Source of the DNA: UBA7672 sp040398425
Lineage (GTDB): Bacteria; Pseudomonadota; Alphaproteobacteria; Caulobacterales; Hyphomonadaceae
NCBI GenBank assembly: GCA_040398425.1
Contig: JBBATZ010000002.1
Coordinates: 93,845 to 157,844 of the forward strand
Direction: 5' to 3'
Length of the DNA: 64,000 nt
The notes under the pieces are model-generated. The model was not told where the DNA came from, did no database searches, and saw only the letters and a list, made by a program, of their open reading frames with translations. Of this stretch, positions 43,053 to 53,092 are shown piece by piece. Each line of letters starts with the position of its first letter. Position 1 is the stretch's first letter. A program made the position numbers and the translations under genes.

Positions 43053-43822
43053 TCCTTCCACTCTGGTTTGCGCTTCTCGAGGAACGCGTTGAGGCCTTCC
43101 TGCGCATCGGCCGACACAGCCAGCGCGCAGAAATCATCCACGGCGCGGGCGACGGCGTCGGTGTAGGTGCGGTCCGCCTCGCGGTGGAAGGCGGCGCGGG
43201 AGAAGGCGATGGCGGCGGGAGATTTCGCGGCGATCACGCGGGCGGCCTCCATCGCTTCGGCAAGCGCGCCGTCTGCGGGGACGACGCGGCTGACGAGGCC
43301 GAGCGAGAGGGCTTCCTGCGCGCCGAATGTGCGCGCGGTGAAAAGCAGGTCGAAGGCGCGGTAGCGGCCAATGATGCGGTGCAGGTGCGCAAAGTGGATG
43401 GCGGGGGGCAGGGCGAGGTTGATCTCGGGATAGCCGAAGCTCGCGCTCTCGCTCGCGATGATCATGTCGCACGAGATGGCGAGCGTCATGCCGCCGCCGC
43501 GCGCGGCGCCATCAATGGCGGCGATGGTGGGCTTGCCGAGATTGGCCTGCACGTCCCACAGCTCGATATAGAGCCGATTGAGGAAGGCGCGCACGGTCGC
43601 CTCGTCGCTGCCCAGGATGATGTCGAGATCGAGCCCGGCGCAGAACATCTTCGGGATCTCGCTCGCCAGCACGACCGCGCGCACATCGGGATCGGCGGCC
43701 GCAAAGCGCAGGGCGGCGATGATCTCGTCGAGGAAAGCGATCGAGAACGCGTTCAGCGGCGGCCGCGCGAGCGTGATCGTCGCGATGTGGTCGGCCGTCG
43801 CGTAGTGGACGTGTTCAGTCAT
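43049..43822 (-). CDS. Enoyl-CoA hydratase/isomerase family protein
   Basis: 257 residues, crotonase fold. The oxyanion-hole region A-A-R-G-G-G-M-T-L-A-I-S-C-D and the F-G-Y-P-E-I-N-L-A-L segment with the likely catalytic Glu are present. The usual G-G-x-x-R-L stretch after it is replaced by P-A-I-H-F-A-H-L-H-R, so the exact reaction is uncertain. It lies 3 bases downstream of the SRAP-like gene on the same strand and is convergent with the MORN lipoprotein. Confidence 0.87.
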   Translation of the reverse strand: MTEHVHYATADHIATITLARPPLNAFSIAFLDEIIAALRFAAADPDVRAVVLASEIPKMFCAGLDLDIILGSDEATVRAFLNRLYIELWDVQANLGKPTIAAIDGAARGGGMTLAISCDMIIASESASFGYPEINLALPPAIHFAHLHRIIGRYRAFDLLFTARTFGAQEALSLGLVSRVVPADGALAEAMEAARVIAAKSPAAIAFSRAAFHREADRTYTDAVARAVDDFCALAVSADAQEGLNAFLEKRKPEWKD

Positions 43823-43825
43823 GTT

Positions 43826-44500
43826 TCATTCCCCGAGGAGTTTCTGCCCCTGATTGCGGACATTGCCAACGGCGGGGTTGGCGGGCCAGCAGCGCAGGAC
43901 GTCGGACGGGCAGGGCTTCAACAGAGCGTGCGGATCGCGCGCCTGCGTGTCGAGCCAGCGCGTGTAATGCTGCGGTGAGAGGATCACCGGCATCGATGTC
44001 GCGATACCGGCAACGGCGAGGTTGGGCTCCGTCGTGATGATCGCGAAAGTGTCGAACTCCGAGCCGTCGATCATGGCGCGCCCCCACAAGCCGGCGAAGC
44101 AGAACCATTTGCCCTGCGCCGGTGCGAAGGCGAAGGGCACGCCATCCGACCACGCATAGAATCCCGAGGCCGGCACAAGGCAGCGGTTCTGCCGGAAGGC
44201 GCCAGAAAAGGTCGCGCTGTCGGCGAGGGTCTCGGCGCGCGCGTTGAAGGTGGAGAATTTCTTCTCCGATAGCGGTTGCTTCCACCACACCGGCACGAGG
44301 CCCCAGAAGGCTGGCGCGATCTGGATCGCATGGCGCGGGGCATACTCGCCCTCCGGCGCGCGGCGCAGGATGGGCGCGTGCTGGCTCGGCGCGATGTTGT
44401 ACTCGGCCTCCGGCGCATCGATGCCCGGTGGCGGCACGAGATCAATCGCGGCGCGATAGTCGGTCCAGGAAATGTCGCGGCGGAAGAAGCGGGCGGTCAT
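43826..44500 (-). CDS. SRAP (YedK/HMCES) family protein lacking the catalytic residues
   Basis: 224 residues with the complete SRAP fold pattern: Y-N-I-A-P, F-N86-A-R-A-E-T, R-C-L-V-P-A, F-A-G-L-W, F-A-I-I-T-T-E, M-P-V-I-L and V-G-N-V-R-N-Q-G near the end. SRAP proteins crosslink abasic DNA sites through Cys2. Here the N-terminus is M-T-A-R instead of M-C-G-R, the catalytic Glu (F-Y-E-W) is Ala116, and the catalytic His (I-H-x-R-M-P) is Ala167. The DNA-facing Asn86 and Arg4 are kept. It is therefore unlikely to form the thiazolidine crosslink and may only bind DNA. No other start gives a Cys2. Confidence 0.85.
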   Translation of the reverse strand: MTARFFRRDISWTDYRAAIDLVPPPGIDAPEAEYNIAPSQHAPILRRAPEGEYAPRHAIQIAPAFWGLVPVWWKQPLSEKKFSTFNARAETLADSATFSGAFRQNRCLVPASGFYAWSDGVPFAFAPAQGKWFCFAGLWGRAMIDGSEFDTFAIITTEPNLAVAGIATSMPVILSPQHYTRWLDTQARDPHALLKPCPSDVLRCWPANPAVGNVRNQGQKLLGE

Positions 44501-44597
44501 GGGGGGAGGCTACGGCCTGTCCCGGGCGTGCGAAAGCGGCGTTGACGGCGATGCGGGGTCACCCTTAGCCTTGCTCCGGGACATGGGAGATCAGGCG

Positions 44598-45029
44598 ATG
44601 AAGATCATTCTGGCGTGTGGCGCGATCCTTCTGGCGGCGGCGTGTTCGCCTGCACCGGCAAGCGAGACGGCCGCCCCTGCCGCCCCGGTGATCGCGGTGC
44701 CGCCGGCCCCGATGGCGCCGCCGCAGATCGCACTCCAGACAAATCTCATCGGCCGCTGGGGCATCACGATGGAGGCCTGCGCGCCTGCCAACGCGGCGAA
44801 GGACGGCGTGATCGAGATCACGGCCTCGACCGTTGCGATGGGTCTGGACACGTGCACGATAAGCTCGACGACGCCCGAAGGCGCCGGGACGATGATGGTC
44901 CTGCAGTGCAAGAGCGGCGAAGGCGCCGCCGGCTACGAACGCAATTTCAGCGTCGTGTCTTCATCGCCCGAAACGCTCACCTGGATCACCGAGGGAGGCG
45001 AGGGCGTGTCCCACGTGCGCTGCCAGTAG
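44598..45029 (+). CDS. Small lipoprotein of unknown function
   Basis: 143 residues. Lipobox L-L-A-A-A-C then S-P-A-P and a Pro/Ala spacer. The mature domain starts L-I-G-R-W-G-I-T-M-E and has four cysteines (E-A-C-A, D-T-C-T, L-Q-C-K and the penultimate C). The pattern resembles the lipocalin-like proteins at 41266 and 41668. GGGAGA eight bases upstream supports ATG 44598 over earlier starts. Confidence 0.7.
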   Translation: MKIILACGAILLAAACSPAPASETAAPAAPVIAVPPAPMAPPQIALQTNLIGRWGITMEACAPANAAKDGVIEITASTVAMGLDTCTISSTTPEGAGTMMVLQCKSGEGAAGYERNFSVVSSSPETLTWITEGGEGVSHVRCQ

Positions 45030-45145
45030 GGGGGCAGGCTGCTTGCTTTCGGTTTCGCAGATTGGGTGGGATTGCCGGGTGTGCGGGGGCTTATCAGGCT
45101 TGGTGTGACCCGGCCTTTGGCGGTTCGGGTCAGTGGGACGAAGTT

Positions 45146-45436
45146 ATGAAATTCGGTTGGATGATGCCGGTGGCGGCGATTGTGCTATCCGCGTGTGCGA
45201 CCGCGGCACCGGTCCCGTTTGACATACCGAAGTTCGACCTGCTGAAGCCGGGCGTTACCACCAAGGCTGAGGCGGTCCCGATACTCGGTGAGCCGAGTTC
45301 GCGGGGATCGAGCCTAAACGATCACACCACGCTGATTTATGACTACAGCGGCGCGAAGGGCGACCTCAAGATGGTCGTGCTGTTCGATCCGCAGGAGAAA
45401 TTCGTCCGGTATCGCGCCCATGGGATCGATCACTGA
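45146..45436 (+). CDS. SmpA/BamE-like small lipoprotein
   Basis: 96 residues. Signal peptide with lipobox V-L-S-A-C, then a short domain with L-K-P-G-V-T-T-K-A-E-A-V-P-I-L-G-E-P-S, the helix-turn pattern of SmpA/OmlA (BamE-like) proteins, and a final beta strand (L-K-M-V-V-L-F-D). Such domains are found in outer-membrane assembly lipoproteins and many secreted proteins; a true BamE role is not implied. Confidence 0.75.
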   Translation: MKFGWMMPVAAIVLSACATAAPVPFDIPKFDLLKPGVTTKAEAVPILGEPSSRGSSLNDHTTLIYDYSGAKGDLKMVVLFDPQEKFVRYRAHGIDH

Positions 45437-45468
45437 CCGGACGTTTCTGCCGGGTCCGGATCTCGGCC

Positions 45469-45496
45469 CCTCATCCTGAGCCTGTCGAAGCACGAG
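45469..45496. repeat. Dispersed repeat element copy
   Basis: The core TCATCCTGAGCCTGTCGAAG followed by CACGAG resembles a short palindromic repeat widespread in intergenic regions of alphaproteobacteria. A degenerate match in opposite orientation is at 48528-48549. It lies in the 270-base gap between the BamE-like lipoprotein and the broken gene at 45707. Confidence 0.55.
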
Positions 45497-45706
45497 TGCC
45501 GATAGTCGTCGCGCCGCGTGGTTCGACGGGCGGTTGCTGCGCGCCCTGCTCCCCATGAGGCGCTAAAGCTAGCGTTGGTGCGCGTGGGGTGTATCGAGGC
45601 AACGCCGAAATGCACCGTCGCGCCGGTCTCGCCAAAGGTACATTTCGCTGCGCTCAATGCACCCTACGTGGCGCGGAGCGCCGCGACGTCCGCGATCGGT
45701 CCCTCG

Positions 45707-46486
45707 TCACGGTGGCGTTGCGGGCTTCGGCGCTGGCGCGGGTGCTGTGTCCTTCTTGAATTCAGGATGGGCGGCGCTATAGCGCGCGATCGAGGCGGCA
45801 ACGGCCTTGTCCATTTCGCCGTCGAGCTTCGCTTCGGCTTCTTCAGGCGTGGGCATGGAGCCATCCGGCTTGCGCGCGTAGGCGTTGCGACAAGCGCCGG
45901 CGAAGTCTTCAGGCACGAGGATTGCCTCGGGCAGGCGCGTGACCATGCGGTCGGCATACTGGGGATACTTCTCGCGGACCTGCGCGCGGACTTTCTCCGA
46001 CTGGTCCACCATCGTGTATGTCGGGTAGTAATTGTAATTCCCGGTGAGGGCGGTGAGGCCGAGCGAGAAGACATTCTGCAGCACTCCGGCTTGCGCGTTC
46101 ACAGTGATCGCACTGAGGTTGAACGTCCCGAGATAGACGACCTCATTCGGCTTGATCTCGACTTTGTCGAACCAGAGTTCGACTGCGGGCAGGTTGCCCA
46201 TCGCGGCGCTGCAATCGGCGAATTACAGACGATAGACGCCCGGCTGGGCGATAATGGCGCGAGGCTCGCCCGTCACAAGGTTGCGATTGAATTGCGCCTT
46301 CGTCCTGGCGTCCCTGAAGCCCAGATCAATGCGGCCGCAGCCGAAATTATCGACCGAATCCATGATGACAATCGCGCTGCCGTTCGAACCGAATGTCGCC
46401 AACTCCTCGTCGGCGGGCCACGTCTCTATGGTCTGGCAGGCGCTGAGCGTGAACGCAGCAAAGGCGGCGGCGAGTACGGCTTTCAT
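45707..46486 (-). pseudogene. Lipoprotein gene interrupted by an in-frame stop
   Basis: The frame starts with a lipoprotein signal (L-S-A-C) at ATG 46486 and runs 87 codons to TAA at 46223-46225 (codon 88). The same frame then continues without stop for 171 codons to 45707. The downstream part reads protein-like (L-W-F-D-K-V-E-I-K-P-N-E-V-V-Y-L-G), suited to follow the upstream beta strands. The join suggests one original protein of 259 residues. A C-to-T change of CAA would give the TAA. Function unknown. Confidence 0.7.
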
Positions 46487-46548
46487 GAATTTCCCCGAAC
46501 AAGAGGGGAAAGTCTAGAAAGGCTTTGGGGTCGAACGTAAGATCGGTG

Positions 46549-48486
<1,938 letters not shown>

Positions 48487-48527
48487 GGCGTGCGCTCCGC
48501 TTGGGCGAGGACGGAGTCGGGGCGGTC

Positions 48528-48549
48528 CTTGGACAAGCTCGGGATGAGC
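48528..48549. repeat. Degenerate copy of dispersed repeat
   Basis: TTGGACAAGCTCGGGATGAG is close to the reverse complement of the repeat core at 45469. It lies between the thiC riboswitch and the thiC start codon on the minus strand. Confidence 0.4.
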
Positions 48550-48552
48550 CTC

Positions 48553-48653
48553 GGCACCGTCCCTTCGCCGGCATGACCCGGATCAGGTTCTAAGGGTGCT
48601 CGCTCTTGCTAGAGACGATCTCAGCAGGCTTCCGCCCGCGCCCCTCGGATGCG
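48553..48653 (-). promoter_or_regulatory. TPP riboswitch controlling thiC
   Basis: Read on the minus strand, both conserved elements of the thi-box are present: CTGAGAT in the first arm and ACCTGATCCGGGTCATGCC followed by GGCGAAGGGA in the second. The outer helix is supplied by CCGAGGGGC and the closing GGTGCC region. Binding of thiamine pyrophosphate would reduce thiC expression; the 67 bases between it and the thiC start contain the ribosome site. Confidence 0.95.
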
Positions 48654-48694
48654 CGCAACATACGCGAGGCGGGCGGAGAGGCAAGCGGCGGCTG

Positions 48695-49273
48695 TCAGGC
48701 GGGTTCCTCGGACTCGAGATCGCCGGGGGGCGGCAGATACGCCTCCTCGATCATCGACTTGGCTTCGATCGGGCGGTCGATGTGTTCGATGGCGAAGACG
48801 CGCTTCTCGTCGGGATCGTCCTTGCGCAGCACATAGATATCGGGCGTGCGGCGGCGGCCGCCGGCGATGACGCTGTCGAACTCGGCTTTCGGGAGTTCGT
48901 CGATGAGGGCGCCGGACGCGTTGAGCGCTAGCAGGCGGGTGTCGGTAGCGGCGAAGTGCTGGGCGGTGGGGCCGGGCCGCAGCATCTTGCGGACGCTGCC
49001 GTAGGCGAGGACCGCCATGGTCAGCGCGAAGACGAGATAGAGCGGGGTGAACGCGGCGAGTAGCGAGGGCGCTGCATTGGTGATCAGCACGGACTCCGCG
49101 AAGCGAGCGGCCAGCATGATGGCGACGAGCGCGGAAAAGGCGCCGGCGCCGCCATAGATCAGGCGCTGGCGGTTGATGTCGGCGCTGCGCAGGGCGAGCG
49201 AGGCGTCGGCGCTCCACACGATGCGCTCGCCGGGATGCAGGTGAGGCGTCCAGATCGCCGCGGGTGAGGTCAC
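48695..49273 (-). CDS. Bacterial PH-like membrane protein
   Basis: 192 residues. N-terminal G-E-R-I-V-W-S-A, two membrane helices (about 40-60 and 70-95), then T-D-T-R-L-L-A-L and a mixed alpha/beta domain, the layout of bacterial PH-like (bPH) membrane proteins. Related proteins lie at 49270 and 52496. It overlaps the upstream gene at 49270 by 4 bases, so they form an operon. Function unknown. Confidence 0.75.
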   Translation of the reverse strand: MTSPAAIWTPHLHPGERIVWSADASLALRSADINRQRLIYGGAGAFSALVAIMLAARFAESVLITNAAPSLLAAFTPLYLVFALTMAVLAYGSVRKMLRPGPTAQHFAATDTRLLALNASGALIDELPKAEFDSVIAGGRRRTPDIYVLRKDDPDEKRVFAIEHIDRPIEAKSMIEEAYLPPPGDLESEEPA

Positions 49274-49887
49274 TTCGTGCGATCCTCGATCGGCTGGTCG
49301 ATCTGCAGCGCGGTCTTGATCTGCTGGGCCACGTCGAGCGGGTTCTCGGCATTGAAGAGGATATAGGGCGGATAGGCGCGCTTGTTCTGCGGTGCGTGGT
49401 TGAGGCGGATGTGGCCGCGCGCCTTCGTACCGGTGACGATGATGGGCTGTGGCGGCACGTGCTTGCTATCGGCGCGGCCCTCGCCGCCGCGTGAGATGAC
49501 CCAGTTGGCCATCGGGCGGAGGATGTCGACCGATACGACGCGCTGGGTGGTGAGCATGGCGACCTGGCGCGAGGGCGTCGCCGATGTCTGCATCACGAAC
49601 ATGCCGACGCGCACGAGCAGAAGGAGGATCAGCACCCAGGCGACCCAGTTGTAGGACGGGTTACGGTTGTCGAGCATCAGGAAGATCAGCAGCACGACGC
49701 CGAGCGCGAGCAGGCCGAAGCGGATTAGCAGGCTCCGGCTGAACGCGTTGAACGCCCGGCCGCTGCCGCGCCCCTGCCACACCACGTGTTCGTCCTTCAG
49801 CAATTGCCCGCGCAGGCCCTGCAGAAGCTTCTCGACCGGGATCGCGCCGGGGGGAGGCGCAGGTGTGGCGGCGGGGGTGTCGGTCAT
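49270..49887 (-). CDS. Bacterial PH-like membrane protein
   Basis: 205 residues. A Pro/Ala N-terminus, then D-E-H-V-V-W-Q-G-R, two membrane helices (about 56-72 and 82-100), then T-T-Q-R-V-V-S-V and a soluble domain ending in a basic/acidic tail. Same layout as its neighbour at 48695 and the protein at 52496. Probably a partner of the neighbour in the membrane. Confidence 0.75.
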   Translation of the reverse strand: MTDTPAATPAPPPGAIPVEKLLQGLRGQLLKDEHVVWQGRGSGRAFNAFSRSLLIRFGLLALGVVLLIFLMLDNRNPSYNWVAWVLILLLLVRVGMFVMQTSATPSRQVAMLTTQRVVSVDILRPMANWVISRGGEGRADSKHVPPQPIIVTGTKARGHIRLNHAPQNKRAYPPYILFNAENPLDVAQQIKTALQIDQPIEDRTK

Positions 49888-49973
49888 TCGGGCTCGTGAG
49901 GGTGCGTCTGGAACAGGGAACGCGAGTGTATTTCACTCGCAAACGGGAAGGAAGCCCGTCGCACGGCGGGTCG

Positions 49974-50474
49974 TCAGTCGCGGGCGGGCAGGAGGTCTTC
50001 GAGGAAAAACGCTGCGAGATCGTTGCGCCCGCTGAGATTCGATTTGCGATAGAGCGCGCGCGCCTGTTCACGCACTGTGCGTTCGCTGGTCTGGCGGATA
50101 TCCGCGATCTCCCTGTGAGACAGACCCTTCAGCAACAGCAGGCCAATATCTGACTCGGCTTCGGTCAGGGACCATGCCTGAAACTGCGCCTTGATCGCAG
50201 CGCTGAGCCCGCTGACCAGCTGGCGGTTCTCGCCGCGCCAGCGGGCGGCGTCATCCTTCGCTTCGGCGAGCGCCCGATCGACGGCGCGGATGCGTCGCGA
50301 CAGCATGAGTGCCCCGAAAGCTGCTGTGGCCAGGACAACAGTCTCGATGGAGAGGTGCGCAAAGCCCGCACCCTCATTCCGGTCAGTCCACAAGTCTGTA
50401 CCGATCAGGATCGCGATCATTGCAAAGAGAATCGCAGCGCCGGTTCGCCAGTTTCCAGATGCGTCATCCGACAT
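49974..50474 (-). CDS. Membrane-anchored LuxR-type (HTH) regulator
   Basis: 166 residues. Two N-terminal membrane helices (about 12-27 and 41-60) are followed by a short coiled region and a C-terminal LuxR/GerE helix-turn-helix: L-T-E-A-E-S-D-I-G-L-L-L-L-K-G-L-S-H-R-E-I-A, then R-T-V-R-E-Q-A-R-A-L-Y-R-K-S-N-L-S-G-R. The membrane anchor means it must bind DNA from the membrane. GGAGG upstream of ATG 50474 decides the start. Divergent from the cytochrome b gene at 50582, a likely target. Confidence 0.85.
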   Translation of the reverse strand: MSDDASGNWRTGAAILFAMIAILIGTDLWTDRNEGAGFAHLSIETVVLATAAFGALMLSRRIRAVDRALAEAKDDAARWRGENRQLVSGLSAAIKAQFQAWSLTEAESDIGLLLLKGLSHREIADIRQTSERTVREQARALYRKSNLSGRNDLAAFFLEDLLPARD

Positions 50475-50581
50475 AGGCGGGCCTCCAGTCGCTCCAGAGC
50501 CTAGTTGCACGTCGCATGACAAATAGGAACCACGCCGCCGCGACCCCAGAACCTGGAGATCATATCACTCAGGAGAAGGCC

Positions 50582-51307
50582 ATGACCGAGCAGGCGACGA
50601 CGGGTGCGAACAACTCTGAAATGCAAACCGCTCTTCAGCCGGAGCGAATGGTGAAGGTGTGGGATCCGCTGGTGCGGATAGGCCATTGGGTTCTGGCTGG
50701 CGGGTTCCTGACGGCCTACCTCACGGCCGAAGAGAACCAGGGCGTTCATGTGTGGGCCGGCTATGCGGTTGCCGCGATTGTGGCGATCCGTTTGATCTGG
50801 GGTTTCCTCGGCACGCAGCACGCGCGCTTCGCCACCTTCGTCAAAGGACCGGGCGCCGTGCTGGGTTATCTCGGCGGACTGTTCACAGGCACGTCCAAAC
50901 GCTCGCGCGGCCACAATCCGGCAGGCGCGGCCATGATCATTGCGCTGCTCATCGGCGTCGGCGGAACCGCCGTTTCCGGGATAGCGCTCTATGCTGTTGA
51001 GGAGGGCAAGGGGCCGCTTGCGGGCTGGATCGTACCGGACAGCGGCACGCCTGGGGGCGAAGAGAGCGGTGACGCTGAGGCGAACGAAGAGCGCGACATG
51101 GCACGCGCTGGCGCCCAGGCTGCGGGTGAAGGCGTCGAGGGGGGCGAAGGCGCCGAAGAAGCCTATGAAGACGTCCACAAGGCGTTCGTCAATTTCACGC
51201 TCCTGCTGATCGGTCTGCATATTGTTGGTGTCATCGCCTCGAGCCTGGCGCATCGCGAAAATCTCGTTCGCGCGATGATCACCGGCCGCAAGCGGGCGGA
51301 GGATTGA
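50582..51307 (+). CDS. Cytochrome b561/b6-type membrane protein with acidic loop
   Basis: 241 residues. Four membrane helices with likely heme-ligand histidines at H35 (R-I-G-H-W), H56 (V-H-V-W-A-G) and in the last helix (V-H-K-A-F and G-L-H-I-V-G). Between helices 3 and 4 lies a loop of about 50 residues rich in Glu, Gly and Ala, unusual for the family. These proteins shuttle electrons between quinones and periplasmic or soluble partners. CAGGAGAAGG supports ATG 50582. Confidence 0.85.
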   Translation: MTEQATTGANNSEMQTALQPERMVKVWDPLVRIGHWVLAGGFLTAYLTAEENQGVHVWAGYAVAAIVAIRLIWGFLGTQHARFATFVKGPGAVLGYLGGLFTGTSKRSRGHNPAGAAMIIALLIGVGGTAVSGIALYAVEEGKGPLAGWIVPDSGTPGGEESGDAEANEERDMARAGAQAAGEGVEGGEGAEEAYEDVHKAFVNFTLLLIGLHIVGVIASSLAHRENLVRAMITGRKRAED

Positions 51308-51335
51308 AACGGGTGTGCAGGCCGGGAGCCGAGCG

Positions 51336-52406
51336 CTACTGGCCTGCTGCTTCCGCCGGGCAGTTCGCCCAGTGGTCGGCGAGGGCCCTGCGCCATACAG
51401 CTTCGCCGTCTGATGCTGGCGTTGCGGTGATCAGCTTGAGCTGGAAGTTGGCGTAGCCGGTGTGGTTGGGCCGACCGAAGCGCGCGTCGATCACATGGCC
51501 GCGCGTGGCATCGGTGGTCATCTCCCCGCCGCGATCGCCGATCAGCGGATCGGTGAAGGCGGGGCCGCTGATACGGAAATGGTTCCGCGAGCCCTTGTCG
51601 GAGCTGTAGAGGAATTTTGCGGTGGCCCCGCCGAGGACACGCAGGGCCGGGCTCGTGCCACCGGGCCAGGCCATGACAAGGCCGAATGCAAAATCCTTCG
51701 TCTCGCGCGGACCAAAGAGGGCGAACTCGGCGAGATCGAAATCGTACATGCGCCACGGCGCAGGTGGGGCGTCATGCGTCTCCTGCGGCTTGGCGTCCGG
51801 GGCGCCGAAACGCACCTCCATCCTGCGCGTGTCGGGCAGGACAGTGAGCCACACCTGCGGCATCTGTCCGCCCTCGCGATTGAGGCGGCCGCCGACAAGT
51901 TGCGTGGCTTCGTGTGTAGCGGGGTCGAACACGCCGGTGACGTAGGCAGCATCGGTGCAGGGCGCGACCATCTTGGCGACGTGCACTTCCGTCGGCGAGA
52001 CAACGTGTACGATGACCTGTTCGGGAAGCGTGCCGTCCTGATTGGCGCGCAGGTAGGCGAGCGTCGTGCCCGTGGGGTCTACCGGCGCTGGCGGCGCCTT
52101 TGCGATCAGCGCCTTGTCCTGCATGGTCAGCAGCGGCAGCGCGAAACTGCCGGCGGCCATGACGATCATGCAGCCGAGTGCGGCGTAGATGTAGACCTGC
52201 AGCTGGCGGCGGAGTTTCGGGTCGGCCTTGTCATCCACCGGTGCCCAGAAGGCAGAGCGGAACATGTTGGTCATGGCGAGCGCGCGGCGTGATCTGTCGC
52301 CATCCCGTTGCTGCTCGACGCGATAGGAAATGCGGATCGCGAGGATCCACATGACAAGCCCGGCGATGGCGAGAAGTCCAAGGATGACGAGAAGCGCTAC
52401 AGCCAT
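51336..52406 (-). CDS. Membrane protein of unknown function
   Basis: 356 residues with two hydrophobic segments: an N-terminal helix (about 4-25) and another at about 75-95. The rest is a beta-rich domain with many Pro and Gly (for example P-T-G-T-T-L-A-Y-L). I do not recognise it. It is convergent with the cytochrome b gene. Confidence 0.7.
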   Translation of the reverse strand: MAVALLVILGLLAIAGLVMWILAIRISYRVEQQRDGDRSRRALAMTNMFRSAFWAPVDDKADPKLRRQLQVYIYAALGCMIVMAAGSFALPLLTMQDKALIAKAPPAPVDPTGTTLAYLRANQDGTLPEQVIVHVVSPTEVHVAKMVAPCTDAAYVTGVFDPATHEATQLVGGRLNREGGQMPQVWLTVLPDTRRMEVRFGAPDAKPQETHDAPPAPWRMYDFDLAEFALFGPRETKDFAFGLVMAWPGGTSPALRVLGGATAKFLYSSDKGSRNHFRISGPAFTDPLIGDRGGEMTTDATRGHVIDARFGRPNHTGYANFQLKLITATPASDGEAVWRRALADHWANCPAEAAGQ

Positions 52407-52495
52407 GGCGCGATTTGCGCTGAATCAGCGCGGCGCGTCCAGATAGGGTGGGTGGAATAACGGTTGGTGGCCGGGAAATCAGAAGGCCGCGTGCG

Positions 52496-53089
52496 TCATC
52501 CCGTCATCGTGCCAGACACAACCGGCTTACGGGGCTTCTTCTTGATCCTTGTTTCTTCGTCTGGGCGTTCCGATGAGCCGATTTTCTTCAAAAGCAATTC
52601 ACGCACGGCTTCCAGGTCGGGGATGTTCTCGATGTCTGCCTGGCAGCGGCGATACTGCGACTTGTTCCACCAGCCGGGACGGTGAGCAGGTCCGTGATAG
52701 GCAAGATGGATGCGGTTCTTTCCGGCGCCAAATCTGATCCAGTTCGTATCCCAATCCACCAGATTTAATGTTTCCCAGCTTCGCGGCGGAAGGCGGCAGA
52801 CAATGTAGAACCGTTTGTCGGTGAGGCCGTAGGTCACGAACCACGGGCTGAGACTGCCAAGATAAAGACCGGGAAGAAACATGATGCCAAGCAGGATGAC
52901 CCCGCCATAGCTGCCATTGATGATGACAACGGCGCTTAGAGAGACGAACACCGCGGACCAGATATACGTTCCAAAGCGCGTCATACACCCCGGCTTGCGG
53001 CGGCGTGCGGCCCAGATCAGACGCTCATCCCGCTTCAGGACTGGCGCCATATCCTTTTCAGCTTCCGGATCCGTCTCTGGATCTGGCAA
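52496..53089 (-). CDS. Bacterial PH-like membrane protein
   Basis: 197 residues. After an acidic start, D-E-R-L-I-W-A-A-R-R-R precedes two membrane helices, then T-D-K-R-F-Y-I-V-C and a soluble alpha/beta domain with a Lys-rich tail. It has the E-x-x-(I/V)-W ... T-x-x-R layout of the proteins at 48695 and 49270. It starts 3 bases after the thioesterase stop, so it is cotranscribed with it. Confidence 0.75.
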   Translation of the reverse strand: MPDPETDPEAEKDMAPVLKRDERLIWAARRRKPGCMTRFGTYIWSAVFVSLSAVVIINGSYGGVILLGIMFLPGLYLGSLSPWFVTYGLTDKRFYIVCRLPPRSWETLNLVDWDTNWIRFGAGKNRIHLAYHGPAHRPGWWNKSQYRRCQADIENIPDLEAVRELLLKKIGSSERPDEETRIKKKPRKPVVSGTMTG

Positions 53090-53092
53090 AGC

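Noticed and set aside
42989..43978. 329-codon plus-strand frame
   Set aside because: Antisense to enoyl-CoA hydratase; Gly/Glu/Arg-rich without motif.
45518..46540. 340-codon plus-strand frame
   Set aside because: Antisense to the broken lipoprotein, whose signal peptide and lipobox on the minus strand are more convincing, and extends through an intergenic repeat.
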